A stretch of 64,000 bases of DNA from Bacteroidota bacterium (GCA_023387985.1 JAEWHC010000009.1:1-64000), one strand, 5' to 3'. Positions 26,685 to 36,165 are shown, counted from the stretch's first letter. The notes: generated from the letters alone by a model not told the origin. Numbers and translations are program-made.

Positions 26685-28307
26685 ATGAAAATGAGCATGA
26701 CTATGAAAAATATAAAATACGGGATGCTGGCGCTTATGGCGTTCGGTATGCTGGTGTTCGGTGCCTGCAGCAAGAAACTGGACATCTTCCCTAAAAATCA
26801 AATGACGCCGGACAAGGTATATTCATCTGTGGATGGATATAACTCGGTACTGGCCAAACTGTATTCCACCCTTGCCGTCACCGGAAACGAAGGACCGGCA
26901 GGAAACCCGGATATCGGTGGTGGACTGGATGAAGGATCGCAGGTCGCATTTATCCGCGGATACTTTAATGCGCAGGAACTGCCGACCGATGAAGCCATCG
27001 TTAGCTGGAATGACCAGACCATCTGGGATTTCCACAACCTGCGCTGGACTTCTGCCGATCCGTTCCTGGAAGGCATTTATGCCAGGCCGATTTACAACAT
27101 TACCCTGGCCAATGAGTACATCCGCGAATCGGCAGCTGACCGCCTGAGCGGACGTGGCATTTCCGGTGCAGACGCCGATGCCATCAGTAAGAGCCGGGGA
27201 GAAGCACGTTTTCTGCGTGCCTTCAATTATTGGGTGATGCTTGATCTGTTTGGAAAATCAACATTCATTACTGAAGATGATCTTCCGGGCAACTTCATGC
27301 CCCAGGAAATTGAAAGGACAGAACTGTTTAATTACATTGAAAGTGAACTTAAGGCGATCGAGTCTGAATTGCCTGCGGTTAAATCTTCCGTTTACGGACG
27401 CGTAGACCAGGGCGCCGCATGGGCATTGCTGGCCCGCATGTACCTCAATGCGAGGGTATATACCGGTACGGCAAGAGATGCGGATGCGCTGACCTATGCC
27501 AAAAAAGTGATTGATGGGGGGTATGCGCTCCACAGCAATTATCGCCAGCTTTTTATGGCCGACAACAACCTGACTGGAAAAAATGAATTCATTTTCACCA
27601 TCAACAATGATGGCTTGCGTACAAAATCCTATGGAAATACCACCTTCCTGGTTCTGGCTGCAGCCGGCGCCGATAACGAAGATTTTGGTGCAAAACCTTC
27701 AGGCTGGGGTGGATACCGTGCAACTGCTGCTTTGGCGCATAAATTCCCTGATCGTACAGGAGCTACCGACAAAAGGGCCATGTTTACCACTTCCAAATTT
27801 GGTACATCAGACGACCAGATCAGGATAGATGCCATAGGCGATTTCAACAATGGCCTGCACGTGAATAAATGGAGGAATATCCGCAGCGACGGCAAGCCGG
27901 TAAGCGATCCCAACCGCGAATTCTCCGATATTGATTTCCCGGTATTCCGGCTTGCTGAAATGTATTTGATTTATGCCGAAGCCCAATTGCGTGGTGGTGG
28001 CGGCACGGCTGCGCAAGCCCTGCAATACATCAATGCATTACGTAGCAGGGCTGGTGCAACTGCAATCAATGCAAGTGATCTCACACTGGGTTTCGTACTG
28101 GATGAAAGGGCAAGGGAACTTTACTGGGAAGGCCATCGCCGAACCGACCTGATCCGTTACAACCTGCTAACCACGGCCACTTATCTCTGGCCATGGAAGG
28201 GTGGGGTATCGAGCGGAACCTCGGTTGATGCCAAATACAATTTGTTCAGCATTCCCGCACGTAACCGCAATGCCAACAGCAACCTGACGCAAAATCCGGG
28301 TTATTAA
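26685..28307 (+). CDS. susD: SusD/RagB-type nutrient-binding lipoprotein
   Basis: A 540-residue surface lipoprotein that would form the hinged lid over SusC and bind the glycan. The signal peptide ends in the lipobox FGAC (C28). SusD features include FLRAFNYWVMLDLFG in the N-terminal TPR-like region, the FRLAEMYLIYAEAQLR helix and the C-terminal RARELYWEGHRRTDLIRYN segment. Its start codon directly follows the susC stop, so translation is coupled. Two upstream ATG options within eight codons make the exact start uncertain. Confidence 0.95.
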   Translation: MKMSMTMKNIKYGMLALMAFGMLVFGACSKKLDIFPKNQMTPDKVYSSVDGYNSVLAKLYSTLAVTGNEGPAGNPDIGGGLDEGSQVAFIRGYFNAQELPTDEAIVSWNDQTIWDFHNLRWTSADPFLEGIYARPIYNITLANEYIRESAADRLSGRGISGADADAISKSRGEARFLRAFNYWVMLDLFGKSTFITEDDLPGNFMPQEIERTELFNYIESELKAIESELPAVKSSVYGRVDQGAAWALLARMYLNARVYTGTARDADALTYAKKVIDGGYALHSNYRQLFMADNNLTGKNEFIFTINNDGLRTKSYGNTTFLVLAAAGADNEDFGAKPSGWGGYRATAALAHKFPDRTGATDKRAMFTTSKFGTSDDQIRIDAIGDFNNGLHVNKWRNIRSDGKPVSDPNREFSDIDFPVFRLAEMYLIYAEAQLRGGGGTAAQALQYINALRSRAGATAINASDLTLGFVLDERARELYWEGHRRTDLIRYNLLTTATYLWPWKGGVSSGTSVDAKYNLFSIPARNRNANSNLTQNPGY

Positions 28308-28328
28308 TCAAATTGAAAAAACAGAAAT

Positions 28329-29135
28329 ATGAAAAATATATTCAAAAACATCATGTTCTTTTCGCTGGCAGTACTCTTCCTGGCTGCCTGCGAAAAAGAT
28401 GAGAACCAGGTGATCTTTGAAGGAGGTACCGCGCCGGTTCTCACCGCCTCCAGCACATCGGCACTTGTTTTGAGGAAATCGGATGAAGCAAAGGATGCGG
28501 TTCGACTGAGCTGGACCAATCCAAATTATATGTTCAATACAGGGGTGAGTTCTCAAAACGTTTCCTACATTTTGCAAATCGCGAAGGCCGGGACCAATTT
28601 TGCGGATATGTCGGAAATCGCCTTTTCAGGTGATTTGCGTACCGCGCTTACCGTAAAAGCCCTGAATGCTGCTTTGCTCGGGCTTGACCTTGCCCATGAA
28701 GTGGCGCATGATATGGAATTCCGCATCAAGAGCAGCTTGGGAAATAATGCAGGAGCCTTGTTTTCCAATGTGGTGAAGATTAATGTAACCCCTTACCTGG
28801 ACGTGGTTTACCCGGTGCCGGCAAAACTGTTCATCGTGGGCAGCGCCACCCCCGGAGACTGGGGCAACCCTGTACCTGAAAACCAGGAATTGACCAAGGT
28901 GAATGATTACACTTATGAGATCACCCTGAACCTGAAAGGCGGCGGTTCCTACTTGTTCCTGCCAACCAACGGCCAATGGGACAAATATGGCTACACCGGC
29001 GGCAACAACGGAAACAATCCTGCCGGGGACAATTTTAAACCTGAAGGTGGTGATATGCTTGCTCCTGCAGACAGCGGCAGGTATAAGATCACAGTCGATT
29101 TCAAAACAGGTAAGTTCACAGTTGCCAAAGTTTAA
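28329..29135 (+). CDS. susE: SusE-like outer membrane starch-binding lipoprotein
   Basis: A 268-residue lipoprotein (lipobox LAAC, C21) with an N-terminal SusE-type Ig-like domain (about 35-150; VRLSWTNPNY, YILQIAKAG) and a C-terminal starch-binding-like domain (about 165-268) containing LFIVGSATPGDWGNPVPENQ. In known Sus systems such proteins sit at the cell surface and hold starch near the amylase and importer. It follows susD by 21 bp and precedes a related gene by 12 bp, so the four genes form one operon. Confidence 0.85.
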   Translation: MKNIFKNIMFFSLAVLFLAACEKDENQVIFEGGTAPVLTASSTSALVLRKSDEAKDAVRLSWTNPNYMFNTGVSSQNVSYILQIAKAGTNFADMSEIAFSGDLRTALTVKALNAALLGLDLAHEVAHDMEFRIKSSLGNNAGALFSNVVKINVTPYLDVVYPVPAKLFIVGSATPGDWGNPVPENQELTKVNDYTYEITLNLKGGGSYLFLPTNGQWDKYGYTGGNNGNNPAGDNFKPEGGDMLAPADSGRYKITVDFKTGKFTVAKV

Positions 29136-29147
29136 TAACCACTTAAA

Positions 29148-30545
29148 ATGAAGACAATGAAAAATATATGGAAACTTCTTTCGGTGGCTGCACTTGTCGT
29201 ACTGGCATTTACAGCCTGCGAAAAAGAGCCCGCGCTGCCTTATTACGACACAGGCGTGGTGCCTGGTTTTACAGCCACCCCTACCACCGGCATTGTGTTG
29301 AGCACAAACAATGCGACAACGGAAGTGGTGAAATTCGGCTGGACGGATCCTCAATTCTCAGTTGATAAAACCCAGTACAAATATGTGCTGGAGGTGGCGC
29401 CTGCCGGTTCCAACTTTGCCAACCCGGCACGATTTACGGTGATGGATGCCGAAGGTATAAGCCTCACCGGAACGCAACTCAACAACCTCCTGATCAACTG
29501 GGGTGCCAAATATGGTGAAGCTACCCAACTTGAAACACGGGTAGTAGCCTCTTATGCCAATAACAATGACCAAAAAATTAGTGAAACCGTAGCCATTTCC
29601 GTAGCGCCTTATGCTACACCGTTTACCCTTTCACGCAGTTCGGCAGCAGGCACAGAGTTTAACCCTACCATTGAAACACGGAATGATGTGCTGGAAAGCC
29701 TGAACTGGACCAAGCCGGCCTATGCAGAGAATGTTCAAATGACCTATAGCCTGCAATATGATTCCACAGGAAAGAATTTTGCCAATGCAAAAACCTGGGA
29801 AGTAGGCCATGAAGTGTATACACGTGACCTGAGTGGGATTGAACTGAATATCATGGCCCGTGACGCGGGTATAGCGTATGGCGCCAAAGGCTCCGTGGCC
29901 ATCCGGATTAAAGCGGTGATTGATGGTACAGGACAAGTATCGTATTCCAACCCGGTTAACCTGGTGATTAAGCCGGCGGAAATGACCCTTTATTTGTGGG
30001 TGGCCGGTGACTTCCAGGGTTGGAGCCCGGAGACCGGTCCGCGGCTTTCTTCTACAGATGGCGTGAATTATGATGGTTATGTTTATGTTCCTGCCGGTGG
30101 CACTGGTGAATTTAAATTCACCAAGGCGCCCAACTGGGGTGGAGGAGATTACGGCACCGGAAGCGGCGAAGGAACACTCGGCAATGGCGGAAATATCAAA
30201 TGGCCGGCAACCGGGAAACATTACCGCGTTTGGGTGAATACCGTAGAGATGAAGTGGGGCGTTACAGAAATAACCACTTGGGGTGTTATTGGCAGCGGTA
30301 CACCCGGCGGATGGGACAGCAGTACCCCGCTCACTTATGATGCAGCCACCAAAACCTGGAGAGGCACAGTAAACTTCTCAAATGGAGAATTTAAATTCCG
30401 TGCCAACAACGGGTGGGACATCAACATCGGCGGCAATCCCGACCAGATGACTTATGGCGGCGACAATATTCCTGTTACTGCCGGAAGCAAAACAGTGATC
30501 CTGAACCTGGATCAGTCACCCAACTATTCATTCAGATTTCAATAG
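29148..30545 (+). CDS. SusE/SusF-like lipoprotein with tandem glycan-binding domains
   Basis: A 465-residue lipoprotein (lipobox FTAC, C24) that looks like an extended version of the preceding SusE-like protein. Two SusE-type Ig-like domains (each with a WT or WTDP core and VLEVAPAG or SLQYDSTGKNF) are followed by two C-terminal binding domains starting at LYLWVAGDFQGWSPE and at WGVIGSGTPGGWDSS, each ending in a feature like KFTKAPNWGGG or KFRANNGWDINIGG. These resemble SusE/SusF surface starch-binding modules. It is the last gene of the Sus-like operon, and a strong terminator follows 27 bp after the stop. Confidence 0.85.
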   Translation: MKTMKNIWKLLSVAALVVLAFTACEKEPALPYYDTGVVPGFTATPTTGIVLSTNNATTEVVKFGWTDPQFSVDKTQYKYVLEVAPAGSNFANPARFTVMDAEGISLTGTQLNNLLINWGAKYGEATQLETRVVASYANNNDQKISETVAISVAPYATPFTLSRSSAAGTEFNPTIETRNDVLESLNWTKPAYAENVQMTYSLQYDSTGKNFANAKTWEVGHEVYTRDLSGIELNIMARDAGIAYGAKGSVAIRIKAVIDGTGQVSYSNPVNLVIKPAEMTLYLWVAGDFQGWSPETGPRLSSTDGVNYDGYVYVPAGGTGEFKFTKAPNWGGGDYGTGSGEGTLGNGGNIKWPATGKHYRVWVNTVEMKWGVTEITTWGVIGSGTPGGWDSSTPLTYDAATKTWRGTVNFSNGEFKFRANNGWDINIGGNPDQMTYGGDNIPVTAGSKTVILNLDQSPNYSFRFQ

Positions 30546-30571
30546 GTTTATACAGGATTGATTTTGAGAAG

Positions 30572-30604
30572 CCCTTCCCGGAAACGGGAGGGGTTTGTTG
30601 TTTT
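30572..30604 (+). terminator. Intrinsic terminator of the Sus-like operon
   Basis: A stem CCCTTCCCG / CGGGAGGGG with a GAAA tetraloop (30572-30593), followed by TTTGTTGTTTT. It marks the end of the susC-susD-susE-susF transcript. Confidence 0.85.
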
Positions 30605-30953
30605 GGCAGCCAATAATAAAGTGCTCACCTGCGGGATGTTGCTTTCAGAAGTTGAATTTCATGATAATTGCTTCCATAAGTGTGGACCATTGGCCGGCTT
30701 ATACACGGGTAGAAGTGACTTTGCGTGTGTTGTATTATTGAGAATGCTTTAATTTTGAATGAAACAGGGATTTAAAACCAAACATAAAAATGGTCTTTGT
30801 AGACTGTTTAAATGCCAATTGATTTGTTATACAGTGTGCGGTTGTTGTATTTCCGTAATAAAATTTATTATCGTTTCAATAACTAAAGCCGGGTATAATC
30901 TTGCATTTTGTTTGTCAAACACATTGCCATATAATTTACTCAATCTCAAAGTA
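30605..30953 (+). promoter_or_regulatory. Long gap with promoter for the GH/GT2 unit
   Basis: A good Bacteroidota promoter lies here: TTG at 30730-30732, 17-bp spacer, TAATTTTG at 30750-30757. Transcription would begin near 30764, just after an ATG at 30759 that would otherwise open the next frame, so that ATG is unlikely to be used. The translated frame before 30954 looks non-coding (Cys- and Lys-rich). The 5' leader would be about 190 nt. Base composition turns visibly AT-richer here and stays so to about 36.0 kb. Confidence 0.6.
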
Positions 30954-32261
30954 TTGAAGCGTTTACCCATCTGGATTTGCCTATTGATGCTTTTATCTTC
31001 CTGTTCTACAAAGGAAGATGAAAACCTGCCTGAGCCCACAGTATATATTCAAAAAACCAATGAAGGATATCGTTTGATACGTAATGGCAAGCCTTTCTTT
31101 ATGAATGGTGCAGCCGCACATGAAAATTACCTGGAAGAATTAAAGGAAGCTGGCGCAAACACCGCGAGAATTTATGATACAACCAATTTAACCGCGACAC
31201 TCGACAAAGCTGCCGAACTGGGATTGGCCGTTGTTGTGGATATACCCATGCCCAAGTTTAATAATGCCGCTATGTATTATACTGATGAGGCTTTATTTAA
31301 CCAGGTAAAAAATAATGTGGAAAGGGTGGTAAAAATGCATAAAGATCACCCGGCCTTGCTTTATTGGAATCTGGGGAATGAACTTTATTATCCGTATTTC
31401 TATAAACGTCCCCAGTTTTTCAGGCGGTTTAATATGTTAATCGACCTTATTCATAACGTTGATCCCAATCACCCCGTGAGTACGGTTACTATAGGCGCCA
31501 ATAAACTCAGGGTACTATCCATACGCCTTAAAAGCCCTCAACTCGATTTTATATCTTTTAATGCATTTGGCACCCTTAGCCAGTTCGCGACAAAATTAAA
31601 ACCGATTTCCCCTCTTTGGAATGGCCCGCATGTGATTACAGAATGGGGAGTAAACGGCCCATGGGAAGCTGAGCTAACCCGATGGCGGGCCCCGCTGGAA
31701 GAAACCAGCACCAAAAAAGCTGAACAGATTACCCAACGGTACCGGGATTATATTGTTCCCTTAAAAGACAACAACTCCCTGGGAAGTTTTGTTTTTTACT
31801 GGGGGCATAAAAATGAGATCACCCCGAACTGGTTTAGTTTATTTACAGCAGATCATAAGAAGACGCAACCGGTTTTTGAGCTTATGAAGATTTGGAGGGA
31901 AGCCCCTGATACTGTATACCCGGGACCGGAAATTGAGTATATTCTGCTCAATAAAAAAGGAGCCCTGGAAAATATTATCCTGGAGGCCGGAAGCTGGGCC
32001 GTTCTGGAAATATTGTTGCCTGAAAAGGAACAGAAAAACCTGAAGTATCACTGGGAAATCAGGCAGGAATCGTGGTATGATTTCCATATAAGCAATCTGG
32101 TAGATGGTGTTGACTTCAATATAGATGGAGAAAACGCCAGATTTAAAGCACCGCTTAAAGAAGGGCCATACAGGGTTTTTCTATTTATCTCCAATGATAC
32201 GGATTACATTGCTACTGCCAATATTCCATTCTATGTACTGAGTAATGAAGATGCAGAATAA
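30954..32261 (+). CDS. Lipoprotein glycosidase, clan-A TIM barrel (GH2-like catalytic domain)
   Basis: A 435-residue predicted lipoprotein, chosen to start at TTG 30954 because this gives an ideal SPII signal (Met-Lys-Arg, hydrophobic core, lipobox LLSSC with C17). The barrel has the clan GH-A layout: acid/base E143 in WNLGNELYY at the end of strand 4 and nucleophile E230 in VITEWGVNG at strand 7. It resembles the catalytic domain of GH2 enzymes but lacks their N-terminal sandwich domains. A C-terminal Ig-like domain (about 335-435) resembles that of the next protein. The stop overlaps the next gene by 17 bp, so the two are translationally coupled. It probably cleaves the glycan made by that synthase. 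The substrate is unknown. Confidence 0.75.
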   Translation: MKRLPIWICLLMLLSSCSTKEDENLPEPTVYIQKTNEGYRLIRNGKPFFMNGAAAHENYLEELKEAGANTARIYDTTNLTATLDKAAELGLAVVVDIPMPKFNNAAMYYTDEALFNQVKNNVERVVKMHKDHPALLYWNLGNELYYPYFYKRPQFFRRFNMLIDLIHNVDPNHPVSTVTIGANKLRVLSIRLKSPQLDFISFNAFGTLSQFATKLKPISPLWNGPHVITEWGVNGPWEAELTRWRAPLEETSTKKAEQITQRYRDYIVPLKDNNSLGSFVFYWGHKNEITPNWFSLFTADHKKTQPVFELMKIWREAPDTVYPGPEIEYILLNKKGALENIILEAGSWAVLEILLPEKEQKNLKYHWEIRQESWYDFHISNLVDGVDFNIDGENARFKAPLKEGPYRVFLFISNDTDYIATANIPFYVLSNEDAE

Positions 32262-35200
32262 AATAAAAGCCCCTACAAGGAGAGAGTCCGGGATCATAAA
32301 ATTCATGATTATCCTGGGGATATTCAGTATCATCTATTTTCTTTATTTTTTCTTTCAGCCCGAACACATTGGTAATCCTTTTTTATTCGCTTTACTGACT
32401 TTTTCCCTTCTTTACAGCACAGCTAAAAGGGTGTATGTTTGGTACAATTACTCCAATATGTCGGTTCCGGCGCGCAGCAGGCATTTCCCGGATTTTAAGG
32501 TAGATATCCTTACTACCTATTTTCCCGGGGAACCCCATCAAATGATCATCACCACCCTGAAAGCAATAAATAAGATCACCTATCCCCACACCACCTACCT
32601 CTGTGACGAGGCAAACGATCCTTATTTAAAAAAATTTTGCGCGGAGAACGGGATAATTCACGTAACCAGGAACAACCGTATAAATGCAAAAGCAGGAAAT
32701 ATAAATAATGCCCTGCAGAAACACGCTACGGGAGATATATGTGTAGTGCTTGATCCGGACCATATTCCGGAGCCTGATTTTCTTGACCGTATTCTCCCTC
32801 ATTTCAAAGATCCTGCAATTGGATTTGTGCAAATTGTGCAATCCTATTACAATATAAAGGAGTCTCTTGTTGCCCGGGGCGCAGCTGAGCAAACATTTGA
32901 GTTTTACGGTCCAATGATGATGACGCTAAATGCATATGGAGCGGTAAATGCTATTGGTGCCAATTGTGTATTTAGAAGGAAAGCGCTTGATAGCATAGGC
33001 GGGCACGCCCCCGGCCTGTGTGAAGATATGCATACCACGATGCTATTGTATGCTAACCAATGGAAGGGCGTTTACCTTCCTGAAGTACTGGCTAAAGGTC
33101 TTGCCCCTTCAACCCTCACCAATTTTTTCAAGCAACAACTGAAATGGTCGAGGGGAACTTTTGACCTGCTGGTACACGTATATCCTAAAATATTCAAAAG
33201 ACTTACGGGCCGGCAAAAAATTCATTTTGGTATCCTGCCGCTGCATTATTTGGGTGGATTGATCAATTTGATCAACTTTTTGATTCCCATCCTTTCTCTT
33301 TTCTTCGCCACTACTCCCTGGCGGGGAAATATAATAGACTTTTTCCTGGTATTGATTCCCGTAGTGGCAAGTTCTGTTTTAATCAGAACATTTGTTCAGA
33401 AATGGGTTATTGAGAAAAAAGAACGTGGTTTTCATGTGGTAGGCGGATTGCTTTATATCAATACATGGTGGATTTATATAATGGGTTTGCTGTATACTTT
33501 AATGAATAAAAAGGTGCCCTACCTTCCCACCCCAAAAGAAAATGAATGGAATACAAATTATAAAATTGTATTGCCCAATGCAATTATTGCAATCGCTTCA
33601 ATTGCAGCCATTTTCTATGGATTAAGCCGCGACCTCACGCCATTTTCTATTGTTATGGGCGGATTTGCGTTTTTCAATGCAATTATAATGGGGTTTGGGA
33701 TTTATCTTGCCAATAAAGTCGCCAACCAAAACAGGATATTAAGGAACACCTTAAAGTTTTCATGGATAAAATCATTATGGAATATTAAATTGGCTTTTAA
33801 TAAAGCGGCAGATTCGACTTTTACGGCAACCAGGGCAATGGCTCTTCCCCTTTTATTGGTGCTTATACTATCCTCCATGAGCTTAAAAAACAGAAACGAT
33901 TTATACCGCTGGGAAAAAGTAAGCTTACCCTACAGTCAAAAAATATCAGGCAAATACCTGGGTATCTTCCAGCCTGACCAGGAAAGCGGCTTATCTGATA
34001 TCAATAAAATCAATATTATTGAAAACCAGCAAAAGGTGAATTTTAATCTCATTTCACTTTATTTGGCGTGGACCAGGCAAAGCATTGATAGTTTCCCGTA
34101 TGCGCTTATGGCTGATATTTTCAAAAAAAATGCTGTGCCCATGATAACCTGGGAACCCTGGACTTCAGCTTTGGCCACCTCGGGAGATGATCCTGTAATA
34201 TCAGAAGGAAAAAAATCCCTCAAACACATTGCCGAAGGGTATTTTGATGATTATATTGTTGGTTTTATCCAAATTCTAAAATCGTATGATAAACCCATAT
34301 TCCTAAGGTATGCCCATGAATTCGACAATCCGGGTTATCCATGGTCAGCAGCGGGAAACAACACGCCCCAGGATTTTATAGCGGCCTGGAAGCACATTCA
34401 TGCCTTAATTAAGGCTGAAGGCGCCAATAAAATCATCATGGTGTGGAATCCATGGAAAGCCTATAATATGGCAGCTTATTATCCGGGTGATGAATATGTA
34501 GACTGGGTTGGTTTTACGGTTTTGAATTACGATGCGCTGAATAGTGATGGCAGGCCTCACAAATTCAGCAATTTATATAAACAATTCAGAAACGAATTAT
34601 TCCATATTACCAGGAAACCTGTAATGCTGGCGGAATTTGGATCCTTAAATTTGGATGGAAGACAGGAGATCTGGCTGAAAGATGCGATAAAAAGCATTGA
34701 ATCAGAATTTGAAGAAATATCGGCCATTGTCATGTTTAATAGCGCGTTTGATAAAAGGATTCCGGAAAATAATTGGTACAGGGAAAAATACCTGGATTGG
34801 ACGACCAATGCCATAAACCCTATAAGCCGGGGTCTTAAAAGAAACTTTTCGTCAGAAGAAAATTTGGGTCTAAGTAAATCAAACGTTGCGAAAGGCGCTG
34901 CACAACCACATACCCTACAAGATATAAGGGCGGTGAATTATAAAAAAGGAAAAGACTGGAAAAATAATTATTATGTGTTAACCCGGGAAGTCCTGGAAAA
35001 AGATTTCAGGATGATCAGGGAAGCGGGCTTTAATACAATTAAATATATGGGCAGTGATATATACGACTATAATATACATGCCATTTCCCGGGAGGTAGGG
35101 TTAAACCTCATTTACGAGTTTTCATTAGACTTGTCCCATGACTTTAAACCGCATACAAATAACCCTCAAAGGCTGCATCAGAAAATAATAAAAAAGGTAA

Positions 35201-36033
35201 AGCGATTTAAGGAAAATAAAAATATTATAGGCTATTCATTTGCCTTTAACCTGGAGGAGGTATATGGTAAACCCCAACTTTTTGATCAGCAAAGGGTATA
35301 TCTCAATTGGCTTAATTCAGTAATTACAGAAATAAAATCCATAGATCCTTCGCGCCCGGTAATTGTAGAAGTAAAGTTTAATGAAGAAAACAAAGAAATT
35401 ATAGAAATGATCCGGGCCAATATCCCCTTAGATTTCTTTGGTCTGGTACCCGGCTCATCAGCCGGTGATGGCATTCATAATATGCTGGAATATGGGAGAA
35501 CGATGGGGCTGAATGTTTTCCTTAGTGATTTGAAATCTGACGAATTCCTTGCAAATAAGAATTTGATTATAAATAATAATTTCGTGATATCAAACTGGCA
35601 GGATGAACACCACAGCAACTGGATATCCTTTGACGGCCTTGTGGATTACGCCGACAACAGCAAAGAGATTCTTGGGGAAATTACAGCAGTGTTAAAAGGG
35701 ACAAATCCACCATCAACCGTTTCGATAAAAATTTTAAAACCTGCAACAGGGCTTATTCCGGGAAGTAATATGAATTATGGTGTTTTTTTACACTATGGTG
35801 TTGAATGGGTCTCTCCTTTCATTGCTGGAGAAAAATTTGATTTTGACTGGTTTCTTTTAAAGAATGATGAATTTGGAAATCATATGGCCATTAAAAACCT
35901 GGGCTCCGGTGAGACAATTAATTTAAAAATTCCGGATAATTATGAGAATTATCAATTGATGGTGATTGCAAAACGACATGGCAGTAAATATGCCAGCAGT
36001 CATATAAGCCGCCTGAACACCCCGCTGGAATAG
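32245..36033 (+). CDS. Membrane GT2 synthase fused to GH26-like and second TIM-barrel hydrolase domains
   Basis: A 1262-residue protein. Residues 19-60 hold two membrane helices. Residues 85-310 form a processive GT2 (cellulose-synthase-like) domain with D121, DPD (170-172), C-E260-D261 and QQLKW (297-301, Lys in place of the usual Arg of QxxRW). Further hydrophobic helices lie at about 335-355, 364-381, 398-420, 441-460, 467-489 and 528-546. Residues about 565-860 resemble GH26, with acid/base E692 in RYAHEFDNPGYPW and nucleophile E797 in MLAEFGS. Residues about 890-1110 form a second barrel-like domain (FNLEE at 1001-1005; a clear second carboxylate is not obvious). Residues about 1155-1262 are Ig-like. 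The likely role is synthesis of a beta-linked exopolysaccharide with built-in trimming. No accessory synthase subunit is nearby. Polymer type is unknown. Confidence 0.82.
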   Translation: MKMQNKIKAPTRRESGIIKFMIILGIFSIIYFLYFFFQPEHIGNPFLFALLTFSLLYSTAKRVYVWYNYSNMSVPARSRHFPDFKVDILTTYFPGEPHQMIITTLKAINKITYPHTTYLCDEANDPYLKKFCAENGIIHVTRNNRINAKAGNINNALQKHATGDICVVLDPDHIPEPDFLDRILPHFKDPAIGFVQIVQSYYNIKESLVARGAAEQTFEFYGPMMMTLNAYGAVNAIGANCVFRRKALDSIGGHAPGLCEDMHTTMLLYANQWKGVYLPEVLAKGLAPSTLTNFFKQQLKWSRGTFDLLVHVYPKIFKRLTGRQKIHFGILPLHYLGGLINLINFLIPILSLFFATTPWRGNIIDFFLVLIPVVASSVLIRTFVQKWVIEKKERGFHVVGGLLYINTWWIYIMGLLYTLMNKKVPYLPTPKENEWNTNYKIVLPNAIIAIASIAAIFYGLSRDLTPFSIVMGGFAFFNAIIMGFGIYLANKVANQNRILRNTLKFSWIKSLWNIKLAFNKAADSTFTATRAMALPLLLVLILSSMSLKNRNDLYRWEKVSLPYSQKISGKYLGIFQPDQESGLSDINKINIIENQQKVNFNLISLYLAWTRQSIDSFPYALMADIFKKNAVPMITWEPWTSALATSGDDPVISEGKKSLKHIAEGYFDDYIVGFIQILKSYDKPIFLRYAHEFDNPGYPWSAAGNNTPQDFIAAWKHIHALIKAEGANKIIMVWNPWKAYNMAAYYPGDEYVDWVGFTVLNYDALNSDGRPHKFSNLYKQFRNELFHITRKPVMLAEFGSLNLDGRQEIWLKDAIKSIESEFEEISAIVMFNSAFDKRIPENNWYREKYLDWTTNAINPISRGLKRNFSSEENLGLSKSNVAKGAAQPHTLQDIRAVNYKKGKDWKNNYYVLTREVLEKDFRMIREAGFNTIKYMGSDIYDYNIHAISREVGLNLIYEFSLDLSHDFKPHTNNPQRLHQKIIKKVKRFKENKNIIGYSFAFNLEEVYGKPQLFDQQRVYLNWLNSVITEIKSIDPSRPVIVEVKFNEENKEIIEMIRANIPLDFFGLVPGSSAGDGIHNMLEYGRTMGLNVFLSDLKSDEFLANKNLIINNNFVISNWQDEHHSNWISFDGLVDYADNSKEILGEITAVLKGTNPPSTVSIKILKPATGLIPGSNMNYGVFLHYGVEWVSPFIAGEKFDFDWFLLKNDEFGNHMAIKNLGSGETINLKIPDNYENYQLMVIAKRHGSKYASSHISRLNTPLE

Positions 36034-36125
36034 CCGTTCAGCAAAGGCCTTATAAATCGCAATTTTTGCTTCGCCCCAGGCCGAAAATTAAAAAACCACT
36101 GTTTGGAGTAAAGCATATACATCAA

Positions 36126-36141
36126 TACCTGTAAACATGTA
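36126..36141. promoter_or_regulatory. Palindrome TACCTG-N4-CATGTA
   Basis: A 16-bp imperfect dyad centred on TAAA, 25 bp before the histidine phosphatase gene. Its 6-4-6 layout and TAAA centre resemble the palindromes at 37817-37832 and 40191-40206, but the arms differ, so membership of one regulon is uncertain. Confidence 0.35.
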
Positions 36142-36165
36142 TATTTATTTGCCCGAACCGCCTTT

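Noticed and set aside
25575..26801. 408-codon minus-strand frame opposite susC
   Set aside because: It is antisense to an unambiguous SusC coding sequence and has no recognisable domain.
30558..30752. 64-codon frame after the Sus-like operon
   Set aside because: It begins inside the terminator hairpin and ends in the next promoter.
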